A DNA stretch of 64,000 nucleotides from Amphimedon queenslandica (Eukaryota; Porifera; Demospongiae; Haplosclerida; Niphatidae): positions 131,959 through 195,958 of the forward strand of contig NW_003546388.1 of the NCBI RefSeq assembly GCF_000090795.2, in the 5' to 3' direction. Of the stretch, positions 9,921-21,079 are shown piece after piece. The position numbers and the translations under genes were made by a program. The first letter of the stretch is position 1. Every line of letters begins with the position of its first letter. A model generated the notes under the pieces. It was not told the origin of the DNA. It made no database searches and was given only the letters and a program-made list of their open reading frames with translations.

Positions 9921-12905
9921 ATGGCAACTGAAGCTAAAGGTTTTTTAATTGAACTCAATGGAAGCAACTGTAGCATATGGAAGTTTCATTGCCAGATGGC
10001 CCTGATTAGAGAAGGACTGTGGAGCATTGTGAATGAATTTAAGCTCCTCCAGATGACATTGTAGATGAATGAGTTATCACAAAATATAAAGCTAGACAGG
10101 ACAATGTCCTTCCTACAATAGTTATATCAAGTGATCCGTCCTTACTTCATCTTGTTTGTTGGCTTACTGATCCTGTAATGGTCTGAATTCCAAAAAAGTA
10201 ACTGGTGTAACATGCTGATACTCCGTCTCAAGCTACATATGCTATCACAACAGGATGGTACGTCGGTACATAAACACAATAAAGAGGTGACCAAGATCTT
10301 TAATGAACTTGCTGTCATAGAAGCTCCACTTGATAAACAAGATCAAGTAGTACACTGACTTGGTAGCTTGCTTGAGTTCTTTGACATGCTTGTTACAGCA
10401 CTACAAGCAAATGAAAGAGTATTGGTTATGGAGGTTTTCATTGATTGCCTGTTGTATAAAGTGATCGGAGCATGGAGAAATTAGCAGTTACGCTAAAGGA
10501 TTGTATCACAAGACTCAACCCAAGAAGTTGCAGAAACAAATAAGCTGTCATTACTGTCAGAAGCTGGGTCATGTACAAAAGCATTGCTAACAAAGAGCTT
10601 CAGCTACTTGAGAAAAAAAGGAACAACAAAGAAAAAGGACAACACAGATGAATAGGGAAGTGCAAAGAGCAGACCTAGTGTGGGTGTTAATCCAATAACC
10701 ACACATAGTTGGCTGCTGTCAATCAGACAGCTGGATTCTTGACTCAGGAGCCACAAACCACATCTGTAAATCAAATACTGATTATAGAGACAGATTTCAA
10801 ATCATCTCAAGATATCATATTAGGAGACAATCAAGTCAGCCGGCTGTGGTGCTATTAAAATTCCATTGACTCAAAAGAAAGGGTCGTATACGGACTGGAC
10901 TGTACACTTTGTGATATTCACTATGTCCCTGAGATGTCATGTTATCTACTTGGTATCTCCAGAATAACAGGTCTTTGTAAGACTGTGACCTTTGACGAAT
11001 TAGCTTGTGATATTATGCATAAACATGCAGAAATGATTAGTAGTGCAGGATGTCTCTATTACATCAATTGCATAAGAGTATTAGGCAGAGTGTAAATGCA
11101 GCAAGTGCTCATTTGGTGTCAATGTTTCACATCAAAAATATCTTCATCTTAATGAAACAAGTCTAAAACAACATGCCATGGAAAGGCTAGTTCATGGTCT
11201 TAGCTCTGATGATCTCAATAAATTTTATATTTGAGGTATGAAAGGGAGACAACAATGCATTCCATTTCAAAAGTGGGGCTAATGACCCACTAGGATTAGT
11301 ACACAGTCACGTGTGTCAAAAGATCAATTCCAAATCACTAAGTGAAGGTGAATAATTCCTCACATTCAGATAATAAAGCCTGGTTTTTATTTTAAAACAA
11401 GACAGTGAAGTGTTTGGAAGGTTTTAGCTTGAAAGTCAACGATGGAAAGGTCTACTGGAAGGAATCTAAAGGTGCTTTGTAGTGACAACAGTGGCAAATA
11501 CATGTTTACTCTTTTCAGACATAACGATGTCAACAAATGTGGTATCAGGCAGTAGTTAACCATTCTAAGGTCACCTGAAAAGAATGGTGTTGCAGAGAGG
11601 TTAAGTCAAACTTGACACTAATGGAAGCTGTTAGAGCAATGCTACTTGGAAGCCAATTACTTCAAAGGTTTTGAGCAAAAGCTCTGATTACTTCTGTTTA
11701 CCAAAGAAACAGAAGTCCCACCTAAGGTAATAATAACAGTTCCGCTCATGAAGCCTTAATGAGTGTTAAATCAATGGTGAATCACCTCAAACTATTCAAT
11801 TGTTTTGCCTACTCCCATGTCTCAGAGGAAGAAAGAGCAAAAGTGTGTTTTACTTGGTTATGGTATAGTAAGAAAGGGTTATCGTTTGTATAATGTCGAT
11901 GAAAGAAGAGCCTTCTATAGTTGTGACGTAACATTTAGACTATACTATGGAAAGGTACCAACAGATCTTGCTGACAGTTGAAATTGATTGATTCAGTGAT
12001 GCTTGTCATTCAGAAGGAGCTGACTGAAACAGAGCAAAAGGTGACGAAGTAGAAGATTAACTAGACACTGAAGACGAAGAACTGGTCTTACAATGTTCTA
12101 CAAGAGTCAGAAAACTAATCAATTTGTACAGCACATGTATTAATACTCCTGTAACAGACCTTCCTACTGAGCAAACTACAGTAAAAGAAGCGCTCACAGG
12201 TCCAGAAAACGACTAATGGAAAGAAACCTTGAAGACAAAGAGATTTTCTTGAAGCTAATCATGACTATGATAGAGAGTTACCACAACACAAAGTAACTTT
12301 TGGGTGTATGTAGATATTCGAACATAAAGTGAGAGTCGATGGTTGTTATGAGAGGTACAATGCTAGGTTAGTTGTATTTTCAGATGCAAGGATAGGACTT
12401 AGATGTGGCTTGCTACCCTGTTGTACTTTTTGAGTCTGAAAGGTCAGTTATTGCCATGACAGCTTACAATTGCATCAGATCAATGTAACGTCAGAGTACT
12501 CAATTGGAGATGTTAAGGATGTCTAAACCCGAATGTTTCCAAACAGGAGAGAATTTGGTGTTCAAGCTAAAACGCAGTTTGTGTGGTCTTAAACAAACCC
12601 CTCGGTTTTGGAACACAGCACTTGACAATCCACTTAAAGGAATAGGATTCACTCAGACCAAGAGTGACCCTTGTCTTCGTGTTAACTTTGAATTAGAGTT
12701 GTTGATTATAGCCACATATATTAATGATATCCTACTTTCCGGAAAGGATAAGATGAAAATTAATAAGATAAAGCAAACCCTCCAGTCAATTTGAAATGAA
12801 AGTCATGGCTGAATTACACTACTTCCTAGGTGTTGAGGTAACTTAGAATCATTACAAAATGTTACTATGGCTAGGTCAGCCTACCTACAAATGCAGTATC
12901 ATTAC
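9921..12905 (+). pseudogene. Ty1/Copia retrotransposon: gag, protease, integrase and part of RT
   Basis: Starts at 9921 with ATG and MATEAKGFLIELNGSN...WKFHCQMALIREGLW, the standard Copia Gag opening. A CCHC zinc knuckle CHYCQKLGHVQKHC is at 10546-10587. The aspartic protease motif SWILDSGATNHICKS is at 10729-10773, followed by a degraded DIILGDNQ strand. Integrase remnants include VLCSDNSGKYM (about 11468-11500) and the catalytic-region SPEKNGVAER (about 11572-11601). Reverse transcriptase is readable at 12504-12794: LVFKLKRSLCGLKQTPRFWN, then ATYINDILLSGK where the usual YVDD box is YIND, a substitution of a catalytic aspartate. AELHYFLGVEV and LGQPTYK follow in shifted frames to about 12890. 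Many stops and frameshifts make it dead. RNase H is missing here; a better preserved Copia RNase H lies at 20.57-21.07 kb. Confidence 0.9.
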
Positions 12906-14045
12906 CAGAAAAGGATCATCACCCTCACCCATGCTGGTGGCATATTGGCAGCATGTCTGCGCTCCTGGTGTAAATGTGTGTGAAAGTGTGTTTGCAAGAT
13001 AGCGTCGTTTACTCTGTTCTCAAATCCTTGCTGCTCTATTCTAACGTCCTGTGGAGCCCACTGTCTACTAAAATAAATGCTAAAAGTAGTTTTTCTTTAA
13101 TTTACTTCTTCATCAATCTTCTTGACAGCATCAGCCAGTATTGTTGCTTATTGTGGTCAGAATTCCGGGCAGCTCTCTTAACCTTATCAATGTAAGGCTT
13201 TGTTTCATAAAATTTGTACCATATAAAACTTTATTTTGGCGGTGCCTTATTAGTAAAATTGTAATTGGTGGTTTCAAATTTGGAGATTTGTGTACATGTG
13301 CATTACTGAGCATGTGCTTTGATTATTGGTGATTTTAATATTGGCAATTCTGCTTCCAAACAGCCAATCGCCACAATAAAACTTGGCAAAATTAAAGCAT
13401 GATACGGTACGTGCATGAAATTTCAAAGTCCATCGCCTTCACCTCTGTTCATTTTAGAACCAGTTACTTCAGTCACTCTAATGTGTCTGGGTCTGCCTAG
13501 GAAAGCAGACACTGCAGGAGCAAGATTGTAAGGTATATGACCAAAAATTTAGCCATTTTTTCACTATATCACAAAAATGAAAGTGAAAATTGTTTGGCTT
13601 CTTCTTTAGCTGCTTGACTTGTTTATGCTATAATATCAACAAAAAGGAGTTTCATAGTTACTTTACTGCATGTTTGACCTTCTCTAGCTGTTGGAAAAGT
13701 CTTGAAATCGTGTTTCTGCCTTATCTTGTTGCTAGAAAGCTCAGAGACTTCCACCAGTGTGTTAATCACCATTTTCTTAAATGGTGGCCACTCCCACTTT
13801 TAATTAAAATGTTTAAATTTAGAATCTATTGCATTGCTAATGCATGTGCTATCATGGATATATAGAGGAGATACAGAATACTTATGTGCACAGACTTACA
13901 TACATACATACAAACAAATGCAGCTCGTCTTAGTGGGGCTCGCCCATGCTTGCCCCAATAAATACATTACAAAAATAATAATGTTATATAGATGTCAGTA
14001 TTTGTGTGTGTGCCATAACTCTTTATTATGTAATAGAAGTTTAAA
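12906..14045. other. No gene recognised with confidence
   Basis: Sequence between the broken Copia RT and the LINE 3' end. On the minus strand around 13215-13090 a short stretch reads KPYIDKVKRAARNSD and so on, which looks coding but is unassigned. The 13850-13920 stretch has a short catacatacata run. The RNase H domain expected downstream of the Copia RT is absent. Confidence 0.35.
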
Positions 14046-14048
14046 AAT

Positions 14049-15112
14049 TTACTGTAAGACTTGATCCTCAGAAAGGGCAAGATCAATGTTGAAAGATGAA
14101 TGATTCGGTCTATGATAAGACAAACCAGCACATCTGAAGCAAACAATAGAAGATATTTTAAAAAATATGAAAGACGACATCTAATCCAATTTAGAGTTGT
14201 AGAATAAGGCTGTGATTGTCTTTCAGATAAAAGAGAAGCCAATTTCTTATAGAGTACATTCGCAGAATCGCTCATACCACCAGATGTAGTGAAAACTAAA
14301 GGTGTAAAGGAACGATCCTCTACATTTCTTATTCTTTCTTCAAAACACCTCTTTTCTTTCTCATTTCTTGTGTGACATGTCTTCAAGTTTCAATTTTTAT
14401 AAATTGAAAAGAAAGGATTCAAAACAAGAACATCAAAAAAGGAGGGCTAACGAGAAGACCAGAAATTTGAGACTTACAAGAAGACCAGAATTGTGAGACT
14501 GAAGCAATAACACGAGCATTATCCTCATTTGCAGAACGATATTTTAGAGCTTCTCCAAAATGAGGTTGTAAAAAAGGCTCAGTCATTACATTAGCGCAAG
14601 TCTCAGTTAGCAAATCAGCAATAATATCACAAAGCTCGTTATGGGTACTTGAAGGCAAACCACCTCATGTACAATTAAGAGCATGTTCTATAGTCAAATT
14701 ATTTCCACAAATGCAATGAGAAGGAAGAAGTGACAAAGACCAACCATGACAAAGACAAATAACGTCATTGAACTCTCCTTTATTAAGAGCAAAACCATGT
14801 TCCTAAATTGGTAAAGCTGTGAGCCATGAAGAAGCACCTTTCTCACTGGCAGCTTCAGGAGAACAAAGAATAGACCCATTGTTTAGGTGAGAATTAATAG
14901 AGAAACTTGATTATTAATAAAAGAATGATTACTTTTGACCTTTTCTTTATTTTCTAAAATTGAATCAAGGATAAAAGAATAGTATTGTTTGATTTCTGAA
15001 TAATATCATTAACCAAAGGAGCCATGACACGACTCAAATTTTTAAACTGAACTTTACATTCTAATTTAGGATAAGTAATACCTATTCCACCAAGTCTAGC
15101 AGGAAGAGATAA
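14049..15112 (-). pseudogene. LINE (non-LTR retrotransposon) ORF2, 3' end only
   Basis: Read from 15112 down to a stop at 14049-14051. Segments in order: LSLPARLGGIGITYP (about 15110-15065), GASSWLTALPIQEHGFALNK (about 14830-14770), a downstream Trp/Ser/Leu/Cys-containing strand ending HALNC (about 14680), LLTETCANVMTEPFLQPHFG (about 14605-14545), then RSFTPLVFTTSGGMSDSAN (about 14320-14262), YKKLASLLSERQSQPYS (to about 14200) and TLNWIRCRLSYFLL, ending SFNIDLALSEDQVLQ before the stop. This order is the conserved C-terminal region after the reverse transcriptase domain in many sponge and cnidarian LINE polyproteins. The RT catalytic domain itself is missing: the element is 5'-truncated at about 15115, where the composite repeat begins. 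Several frame changes show decay. Confidence 0.75.
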
Positions 15113-16063
15113 AATTTCTTGATATTATATAGGTGGTAGCATATATGCAGGGTTGAGGTTGATTTTGCAAGATGGCGACCAAATTTTTAATTTTTAAATG
15201 ATCATAACTCTTTTATCTTACTTTGTACGGCCTTATAAATGGCTTAGATGAGTTCTCCTTCACTGAGCGATTCTCCTCGTACCTATAAAGTGTACCGCAA
15301 TGTAGCTGGAGCAATTCTTGATAATAGGCCTCAATTCAAAATTAGTAACGCGGTAGCACTACTAAGTAGGATTCACCCCCAAACAAAATGGCTGCCACGA
15401 CTTTTGCAGCCTTGCTATACCGGGAAAACGAGCTCCTATTCTTACCAGACTTCTTAGAGGACCTTATCTTGACCAGAGGACTCCATTGGTACCACTAGCG
15501 TGGCTCTAGACCTTGTTTAAGAGAAAATCCAAAAATTGGCGAACCAGCCGTTTTGTTCAGCCACCTTTTTTCATCGTCATCATCATTATCAAGTCAGAAG
15601 TCCTGTCAATCCAGTTGTCGGTGTGTATCTCAGTATCAGTTGGTGCTACAAGCATAATTCTTACACCAATCTACTCCAACAGTCTATGCGCAGGTCCATG
15701 TCCCATCAGATCATTCTTCAATTAAGGAAAAAGTGATACTGTGACTGCTGGATCGAGCCATCTTACCTGCATGCTGCCATTTTGTTTATTAAAGAAGCTT
15801 GCCATGTGCTCCAAAATGTGGGTGTGGTCACGCATGCTCAGATCTGCAGCTCTGGAAAAGGCAAGTTATTTTTTACTAAGCTATGCTTGGAATCAACTTA
15901 CTGCAATACTTTAGTGGAGGTTTCCAGCTAAAAGAAGGTATTGATTTTACATGTTACTGTTTTATCAAGTGTGTTATTTTATTTTAATTAAAAAAACAAA
16001 CAACTAATTAATGTCATGACTTATGATAACAGCCTGGAAAAACAGGAATAGCAAAGAAGATGG

Positions 16064-16612
16064 TAGTCTGGGTCTGCCCCTTCGCCGAGAGGAGGGAATG
16101 GTCTGGTGACACTGCTACAGAATTTGTTGCAGAAAGGAATGCAATAATTAGCAGTTATTTTAGTTATTAAGTATTATAATCACATGACTGTCACGTGATA
16201 ACCTTTCTATTTGTGGCTTTCTTGACTTGTAAGCCTCCTTAAGTGAGGTGAGCTACAGTAGTAGTAATAGGCAAGAAACAATCTATCAAAGTTCTAGTTA
16301 ATTCAAGGTCAACATCTTCGGGAGGAAAAGCAAAATTCCTTATACTTTTTAACCAAGTTTCACAAGATATATCTTCTTATTCTTCTGCTACTTCCTCTAC
16401 AGTTACTTTCTGTTCCTTTGCCAGTATTCATCATATCTATAGCAGGTTTGACAGTTATACTTTCAGCCATTTTGAATAGGTCATGTGACTGAATTATTTC
16501 TATGTGAGTGCAGTAATCTGATTGGTGCGCAAAATTCCCTGCACAGTGCAACAAATCCTGTAGCAATGTCACCAGACCCTTCCCTCATTGCAGAAAGGGC
16601 GTGACCAGACTA
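16064..16612. mobile_element. 549-bp TIR element nested in composite repeat
   Basis: The ends are inverted repeats of about 65 bp: tagtctgggtctgcccc...aggtctggtgaca-type at the left, and at the right the complement ...gaccagacta, both including gggaa(t/g)ggtctggtgaca and tgctacag. It interrupts the composite repeat between aggaatagc-aaagaagatgg and gaaagattgacactc, where the 53.5-kb copy is uninterrupted. The flanks agaagatgg / gaaagattg suggest a diverged target duplication of 8-9 bp. No coding sequence is seen. Confidence 0.65.
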
Positions 16613-16967
16613 GAAAGATTGACACTCTTAGCTCACAGATTCTTGAACAGGAACTTGTGTCAAGACTAGTATTAGTTTCACTTGTCATCAGGATAGTTGA
16701 TATTTCTTCAGCATGTCTATTCAATGCTGTCTGCTTCAAAATGTTGTAACAATGATAATAATAAAGAAAACTTTTGTTTGTGTAAAATCAACAAGTATCA
16801 CAATCACAACTAAAGAAATGCTATAAATATTATTTTAAAAATCAACACAAACAAGTACATAAAAAATTTATAAAAAAAGACGAAGTAGGACTCCAAACGA
16901 CCAATGAAAATATGAAATATTATAAAAAAATTAACACAAACAAGAACATAAAAAATTAAAAAAAACA

Positions 16968-17180
16968 AGATGAAGTAGGATTCTGAACAACCAATGAAAA
17001 TACGAAATGAAAATCCTACTCGTGACGCAAATTCTACTCTATATTGCAAGGTGATCCGTAATTCTTACATAATAATATTAAAAGTACAATGTAGAGTTGA
17101 ATTTGCGTCACGAGTAGGATTTTCATTTCGTATTTTTGTTGGTCATTCGGAATCCTACTTCATCTTGTTTTTTTAATTCT
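16968..17180. repeat. Foldback (inverted repeat) end of composite repeat
   Basis: Left arm agtaggattctgaac-aaccaatgaaaatacgaaatg...atcctactcgtgacgcaaattctactct and right arm its near-complement, separated by about 45 bp. The same hairpin occurs at about 47580-47790 and 52685-52875. A partial tandem repeat of the left arm also lies at about 16840-16965 in this copy. Confidence 0.75.
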
Positions 17181-17213
17181 TTTATGTTCTTGTTAAACTA
17201 GAGAACAGCTTAA

Positions 17214-17320
17214 AATGGCTTTTACACCATTCCATAGAGTTTGGGTCAAGGACAAGACAAGTGCTTTTATTATCTTACTGTAAGTTTAAAAAGTAATTAT
17301 TTGGGCGTGATCTATCACAC
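17214..17320 (+). repeat. Dispersed ~105-bp repeat, copy 1
   Basis: gtcaaggacaagacaagtgc...attatctt...aattatttgggcgtgatctatc is shared with 23896-24005. Type unknown. Confidence 0.7.
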
Positions 17321-17769
17321 CCCTCTCTTTTTGAGACACCATTTTGAAATTAAATGCGCATGCGCAATGTTGCTATAGCTACATTACTGTGTGCAGTGTG
17401 TAGTGACTGTTTGCTCTGTTCTTCTCTTGGTCTTTGTTGAGGGTATGTTACTTGCAAAGAGGGCCCACTACTCAGATTAAGAGATCACCGGTTCTTTTAA
17501 GAACGAGTAGGTAAATAAATCATTAATTTAACTGTGAAATATAAGATTCATTTTAAATTTAGAGTGAAATTAAGGTTACAGCTGTTCAGTATAAGTTATT
17601 TAGTCAACTGCTTCTGAAGTACTACGTTGTATTCTAGGTACTGCAACAAATTGAGATAAGTGTTTTACAATAAGTAGCAGCAGAGTTTATGATGATAATA
17701 ATGTGGATCCTGCATACTTGGTCTTATGGTACATTTACTTATTTCTGGTTTCAATGTTAGGAGTGATTT
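17321..17769. other. No gene recognised
   Basis: Non-coding sequence upstream of the Helitron front end; contains a short GC-richer stretch (gcgcatgcgcaatg near 17357) but no motif I can assign. Confidence 0.35.
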
Positions 17770-20390
17770 TGTTTGTGATAATTGTACAAATGGAAGTAAA
17801 AAAAGGAAGAGTAACTTAACTGGGAATAAAACTAAAAAAAGAAATTAAAAAAATTATGATGAGAGAAAGCAAATGGAAGATTTCATAGATAAAAATAGAT
17901 CAAACGCCAGAGCATACTATGTAAGACAATGTAATAGGGTCAAAAGCAAGGCAAGAATTGCTTATAAAATCAGTAACAAGCATAAAATTTCTTCTGCAAA
18001 GGCCTATTCTAAGCAGTTTCATGCTTGAACCCAGGGCATATATTGCATAAATGTAAAGAATTGGTACAGGATAGCAAAATTTTAAAATCAACTGGCTATT
18101 CAAAACCAAATTATTTTATCAATCCAGACCATAAAAAAGAAGCCTCTAGAAAGCATTATCAAAAAAATCCACAACCAAAGAAAGAAGCCTCAAGAGATCT
18201 GTATCAAAAGAATCCACAACCAAAAAATAAGCCTCTAGAGATCAGTATCAAAAGAATCCACAACCAAAGAAAGAAGCCTCTACAGATCAGTATCAAAAGA
18301 ATCGTATCTCTCAAAAAAAAATCAAAGGAACTCTATCAACAAAATCCGGACCCACAAAGACAAATATTTGAAATGGTATTATGAAAATAGAGATGCAATA
18401 TTATGTGCTACGAAAGAAATTTTGACATATAAATTTTCCGATAACGAAATGGATAAATTAAAAATGGCATTAAATAAAGAAAATAAGAAGCGTCTAATTA
18501 AAAATTATTATGATCGTAATTATGGTCAAATATTGTATAGATTACGTTCTAATTACTCATTACCTTCACCAAATAGTGAAGCAAAGGAATATTATTTAAC
18601 TAAAATTATTGAAAAATTATATTACAGCCCTGAAGTAGTTGATGATTTATTGCCATCAAGTATAAAAGGTGTAGATTTTGAAAACATATATGACGGTAAA
18701 TGTAATGCTGCATCAAGTATATTGTTAGAATCAGTTTTGAAAAACAGATCCCACAAAGTAGGGGTATTGATACATGCAGCAAATAGCATTAGGAAATTGA
18801 AGTTGAATAGCTTTAGGGATTTGGTGAACAATGTCACACAAAGAATAGAGAGCCTTATTTTTATGAATCAGCATATTTGTATCCTAATGATAATGCTGAT
18901 AGCCATTTAGACAGTCCAATTGCAATCCCTGTTGATACCTATGGCACCTGTTATGTAGCAGGGGTTGTTGAAGTATCATGTATTGATAAAGTAGAGGAAT
19001 GTAATGATGAGAGTGAGTCTGAAGATGACAATATTGATAGTAATAGAATGTATACTAATAAGAGAAAGCCTACCCTCAAATGGCACTGTACAGACAGGTG
19101 CTAGCCTTTATTAGAAAGTGACATTAGTTCTATTGTTGAAGTTAGACGATATTTTGATCAACCATTAAAGAATTGAGGAAGCATTTAGATGCATGTGATA
19201 ATTGTCCTAATTATTATATCACATGATCCCTGCATGTTGAAGAAATAGATCAAGTACATGAACGTGATTTCTCTGATAATCCTAATGTAACAGTAATTGT
19301 TAAAAAAGATGAAAATAGTGTTGAAAAATATTTAAAATATTCAGAAATTGTTTGTGAAATGATAGGCCATCCTATTGTGTGTAGTAGTATTGATACTGAT
19401 TGTAAAAGCATGTTGCGTATTTTACGCAATGCATCTGTTCATTATCCTTTGTTGAGACGCCTTTTGAAACACTTATGTTGCTAAAAATGCCCATTTAACA
19501 TTACATATTATTGATTCTTCCCTTGCTGATGGCAACATAGCACAATTGATAGATTTTAAAAAAATGAAGCCGATGAGACTGAATGTGATAATGTGTATTT
19601 CGCTATAAATGATGGTGAAGAAGATGACCCATTTAAAGTACCAAACTTAGATACTGTACTTTATTTTCAATATTCAGATGCTATTGATGAATTTAAGAAA
19701 GCTTTGTCTGACGAGGCAGTTAATGCATGTTGTAGCTGTGAGAGGCTTTTAAGAAAAAAGACTGCCACTGAAGCTAAAAATTTAGATAGCGCTGTTTGGA
19801 ATGTCCTATTAGATTACATTAGAGAGAATGATCCTACAGCATTAAATAAAGTTAAGAATATTTGTAATCATTGTAAACCAATTATTAGGAAAAATGAAGT
19901 TCCAGCACATTGTGTGCTCAATGGGTTAAAGTGTGAGCCACTACCCAAAGAACTGGAAAATTTGGATTCTTTAAGTTGCCAGTTAATAGAGGGCCAAGTA
20001 TTTTCAGACAATTGTTAGGCTAGGCACACACACCTTAAAAGTGCCTATGTATAATTCTTTGAAGGCTCTTAAAGGTGCAATGTTTTATTTACCCCTTCCA
20101 TTAGAAAAAACAATGGAAACTTTAAATGAGTTTGGTATAGATTCTAATCACTTGCCTAATCCAGAACTTCATATTATTATAAATGGACAGCCTACTAAAT
20201 CAAATAATGTCTGGCGTAGCCTAGTTGACGTAAATAAAATAAAAGCAGCACTAAGAAAATTAAAAGAAATAATTGGCTTTATAGAAACGTAGATAATGAT
20301 TCAATTGATGAATCGTCTAAAAATGTTAGTAAAAATAATATCAGAATTTGAAAAAACTGACTTCGCTGAATCTAATATAACAATAATCCT
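17770..20390 (+). pseudogene. Helitron front end (repeat region plus DUF6570-like domain), copy 1
   Basis: The N-terminal part of a sponge-type Helitron polyprotein, ahead of the Rep nuclease. It has a basic Lys/Arg/Asn-rich start (a frame from about 17872, MEDFIDKNRSNARAYY), a 15-residue repeat region (18120-18350), then a 180-codon frame (18368-18910: ENKKRLIKNYYDRNYGQILY...), then the acidic frame with VDTYGTCYVAGVVEVSC (18930-18990). The best-kept part, 19593-20018, has CCSCERLLRKKT (about 19725-19760), NHCKPIIRKNEVPAHCVLNG and EPLPKELENLDSLSCQLI: the paired-cysteine and 'IP.eL..L..LE..LI' pattern of DUF6570. The frame then shifts (20041-20292: LKGAMFYLPLPLEKT, then an Asn/Trp-containing tail). 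Several stops and shifts break it. A close copy of 18778-20180 lies at 59308-60680. The Rep-helicase part of a Helitron, possibly the same one, starts at 24.28 kb. Confidence 0.75.
18120..18350 (+). repeat. Coding tandem repeat, 45-bp (15-residue) unit
   Basis: Four to five units of NPQPKKEASRDLYQK. The third unit has lost one base (aaaaaataagcc against aaagaaagaagcc), shifting the frame for the rest of the array. Lys-rich repeats of this type are usual in the N-terminus of DUF6570-containing Helitron proteins. Confidence 0.8.
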
Positions 20391-20560
20391 ATAGATGATA
20401 AAAGATTGCTAGAGGTATCGTCATGCTGCAATGTATGAATTGAATTGTCAACAGCTGGAATCTTTTTGTGCGTATAACAGCTCCTCTTAGCCTTTACACA
20501 GGCACAAGAAACACATTTACCTCGTCTGGAACGCCTGCAACACTTCCGAGATAACTCCAC
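20372..20560 (-). other. Cysteine-rich fragment, LINE-like N-terminal motif
   Basis: A 62-codon minus-strand frame with CCRRSRRGKCVSCACVKAKR. A 'GKC..C.CVKA...C' signature is seen near the start of some sponge LINE proteins. The fragment stands alone between the Helitron front end and the Copia RNase H, so its origin is uncertain. Confidence 0.3.
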
Positions 20561-20569
20561 TTTTTTAAA

Positions 20570-21073
20570 GTATGGTTAGATACTCAGATGCAGACTGAAG
20601 GGTGTGATATTGACAATTTCAGATCAACAACTGGCTACATTTTTCAGATTGGAGGAGCAGCAGTGAGCTGGAAAAGTAAAAGACATGACTATGTAGCTCA
20701 ATCAACTGCTGAAGCAGAATATATGGCTTTAGCCAGTACTGCTCAGGAAGCTGTTTGGATGAGGGAGCTCAATGCTGATATGAAGAACAAACAAAATGGA
20801 CCTACTGCTGTTTTTGAGGACATAATGAATGAGCTATTTTCATGGCAAAGAACCCTTAATTTCATGGAAGAGCTAAAAAAATATCATTGCATCAGACAGC
20901 AAGTCACTACAAAATCCGTTAAAATAAAGTATTGTCATACAGAGGACAAGGTGGCTGATACTTTAGCAAAAGGATTGACCTCGCAGAAATTTGAAAGACT
21001 AAGAAGATTGTGCATTCGCAATGAACCAGCAAGTGAAGAGTGTGAGAGTATGACACTAACTGATAGACAGTGA
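20570..21073 (+). pseudogene. Ty1/Copia RNase H and C-terminus
   Basis: Open for 161 codons from 20588 to the stop at 21071-21073. Reads DNFRSTTGYIFQIGGAAVSW, then VAQSTAEAEYMALASTAQEA (about 20694-20753), and later VKIKYCHTEDKVADTLAKGL and FERLRRLC, all standard Copia RNase H. Just upstream is YSDAD followed by a stop where the family has Trp (YSDADW), so the polyprotein is cut there. This piece is much less mutated than the Copia gag-RT remnant at 9.9-12.9 kb, so it is probably from another, younger copy rather than the other half of the same element. No LTR could be identified downstream. Confidence 0.85.
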
Positions 21074-21079
21074 CTGCTG

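Larger units (their letters stand above)
15121..17200. repeat. Composite non-autonomous repeat, copy I (about 1.5 kb without nested insert)
   Basis: The longest copy of a dispersed repeat. It begins ttatataggtggtagc, passes aatggctgccacgacttttg (about 15389), a run of tcatcatcatt near 15575, ttgtcggtgtgtatctcag near 15617, ccatgctgccattttgtt-like sequence near 15770, a ggaggtttccagctaaaag block near 15915, and ends in a foldback segment near 16850-17200. Shorter or inverted copies are at 47565-48757, 52640-54215 and 58433-58935, and an end fragment at 5010-5205. A TIR element (16064-16612) is inserted in this copy but absent from the corresponding place in the 53.5-kb copy. The short frames inside it are not conserved between copies, so it is not coding. 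Confidence 0.75.

Noticed and set aside
15248-15736. Three short plus-strand frames
   Set aside because: They fall in the composite repeat and are not conserved as frames in the copies at 48, 54 and 58.5 kb.
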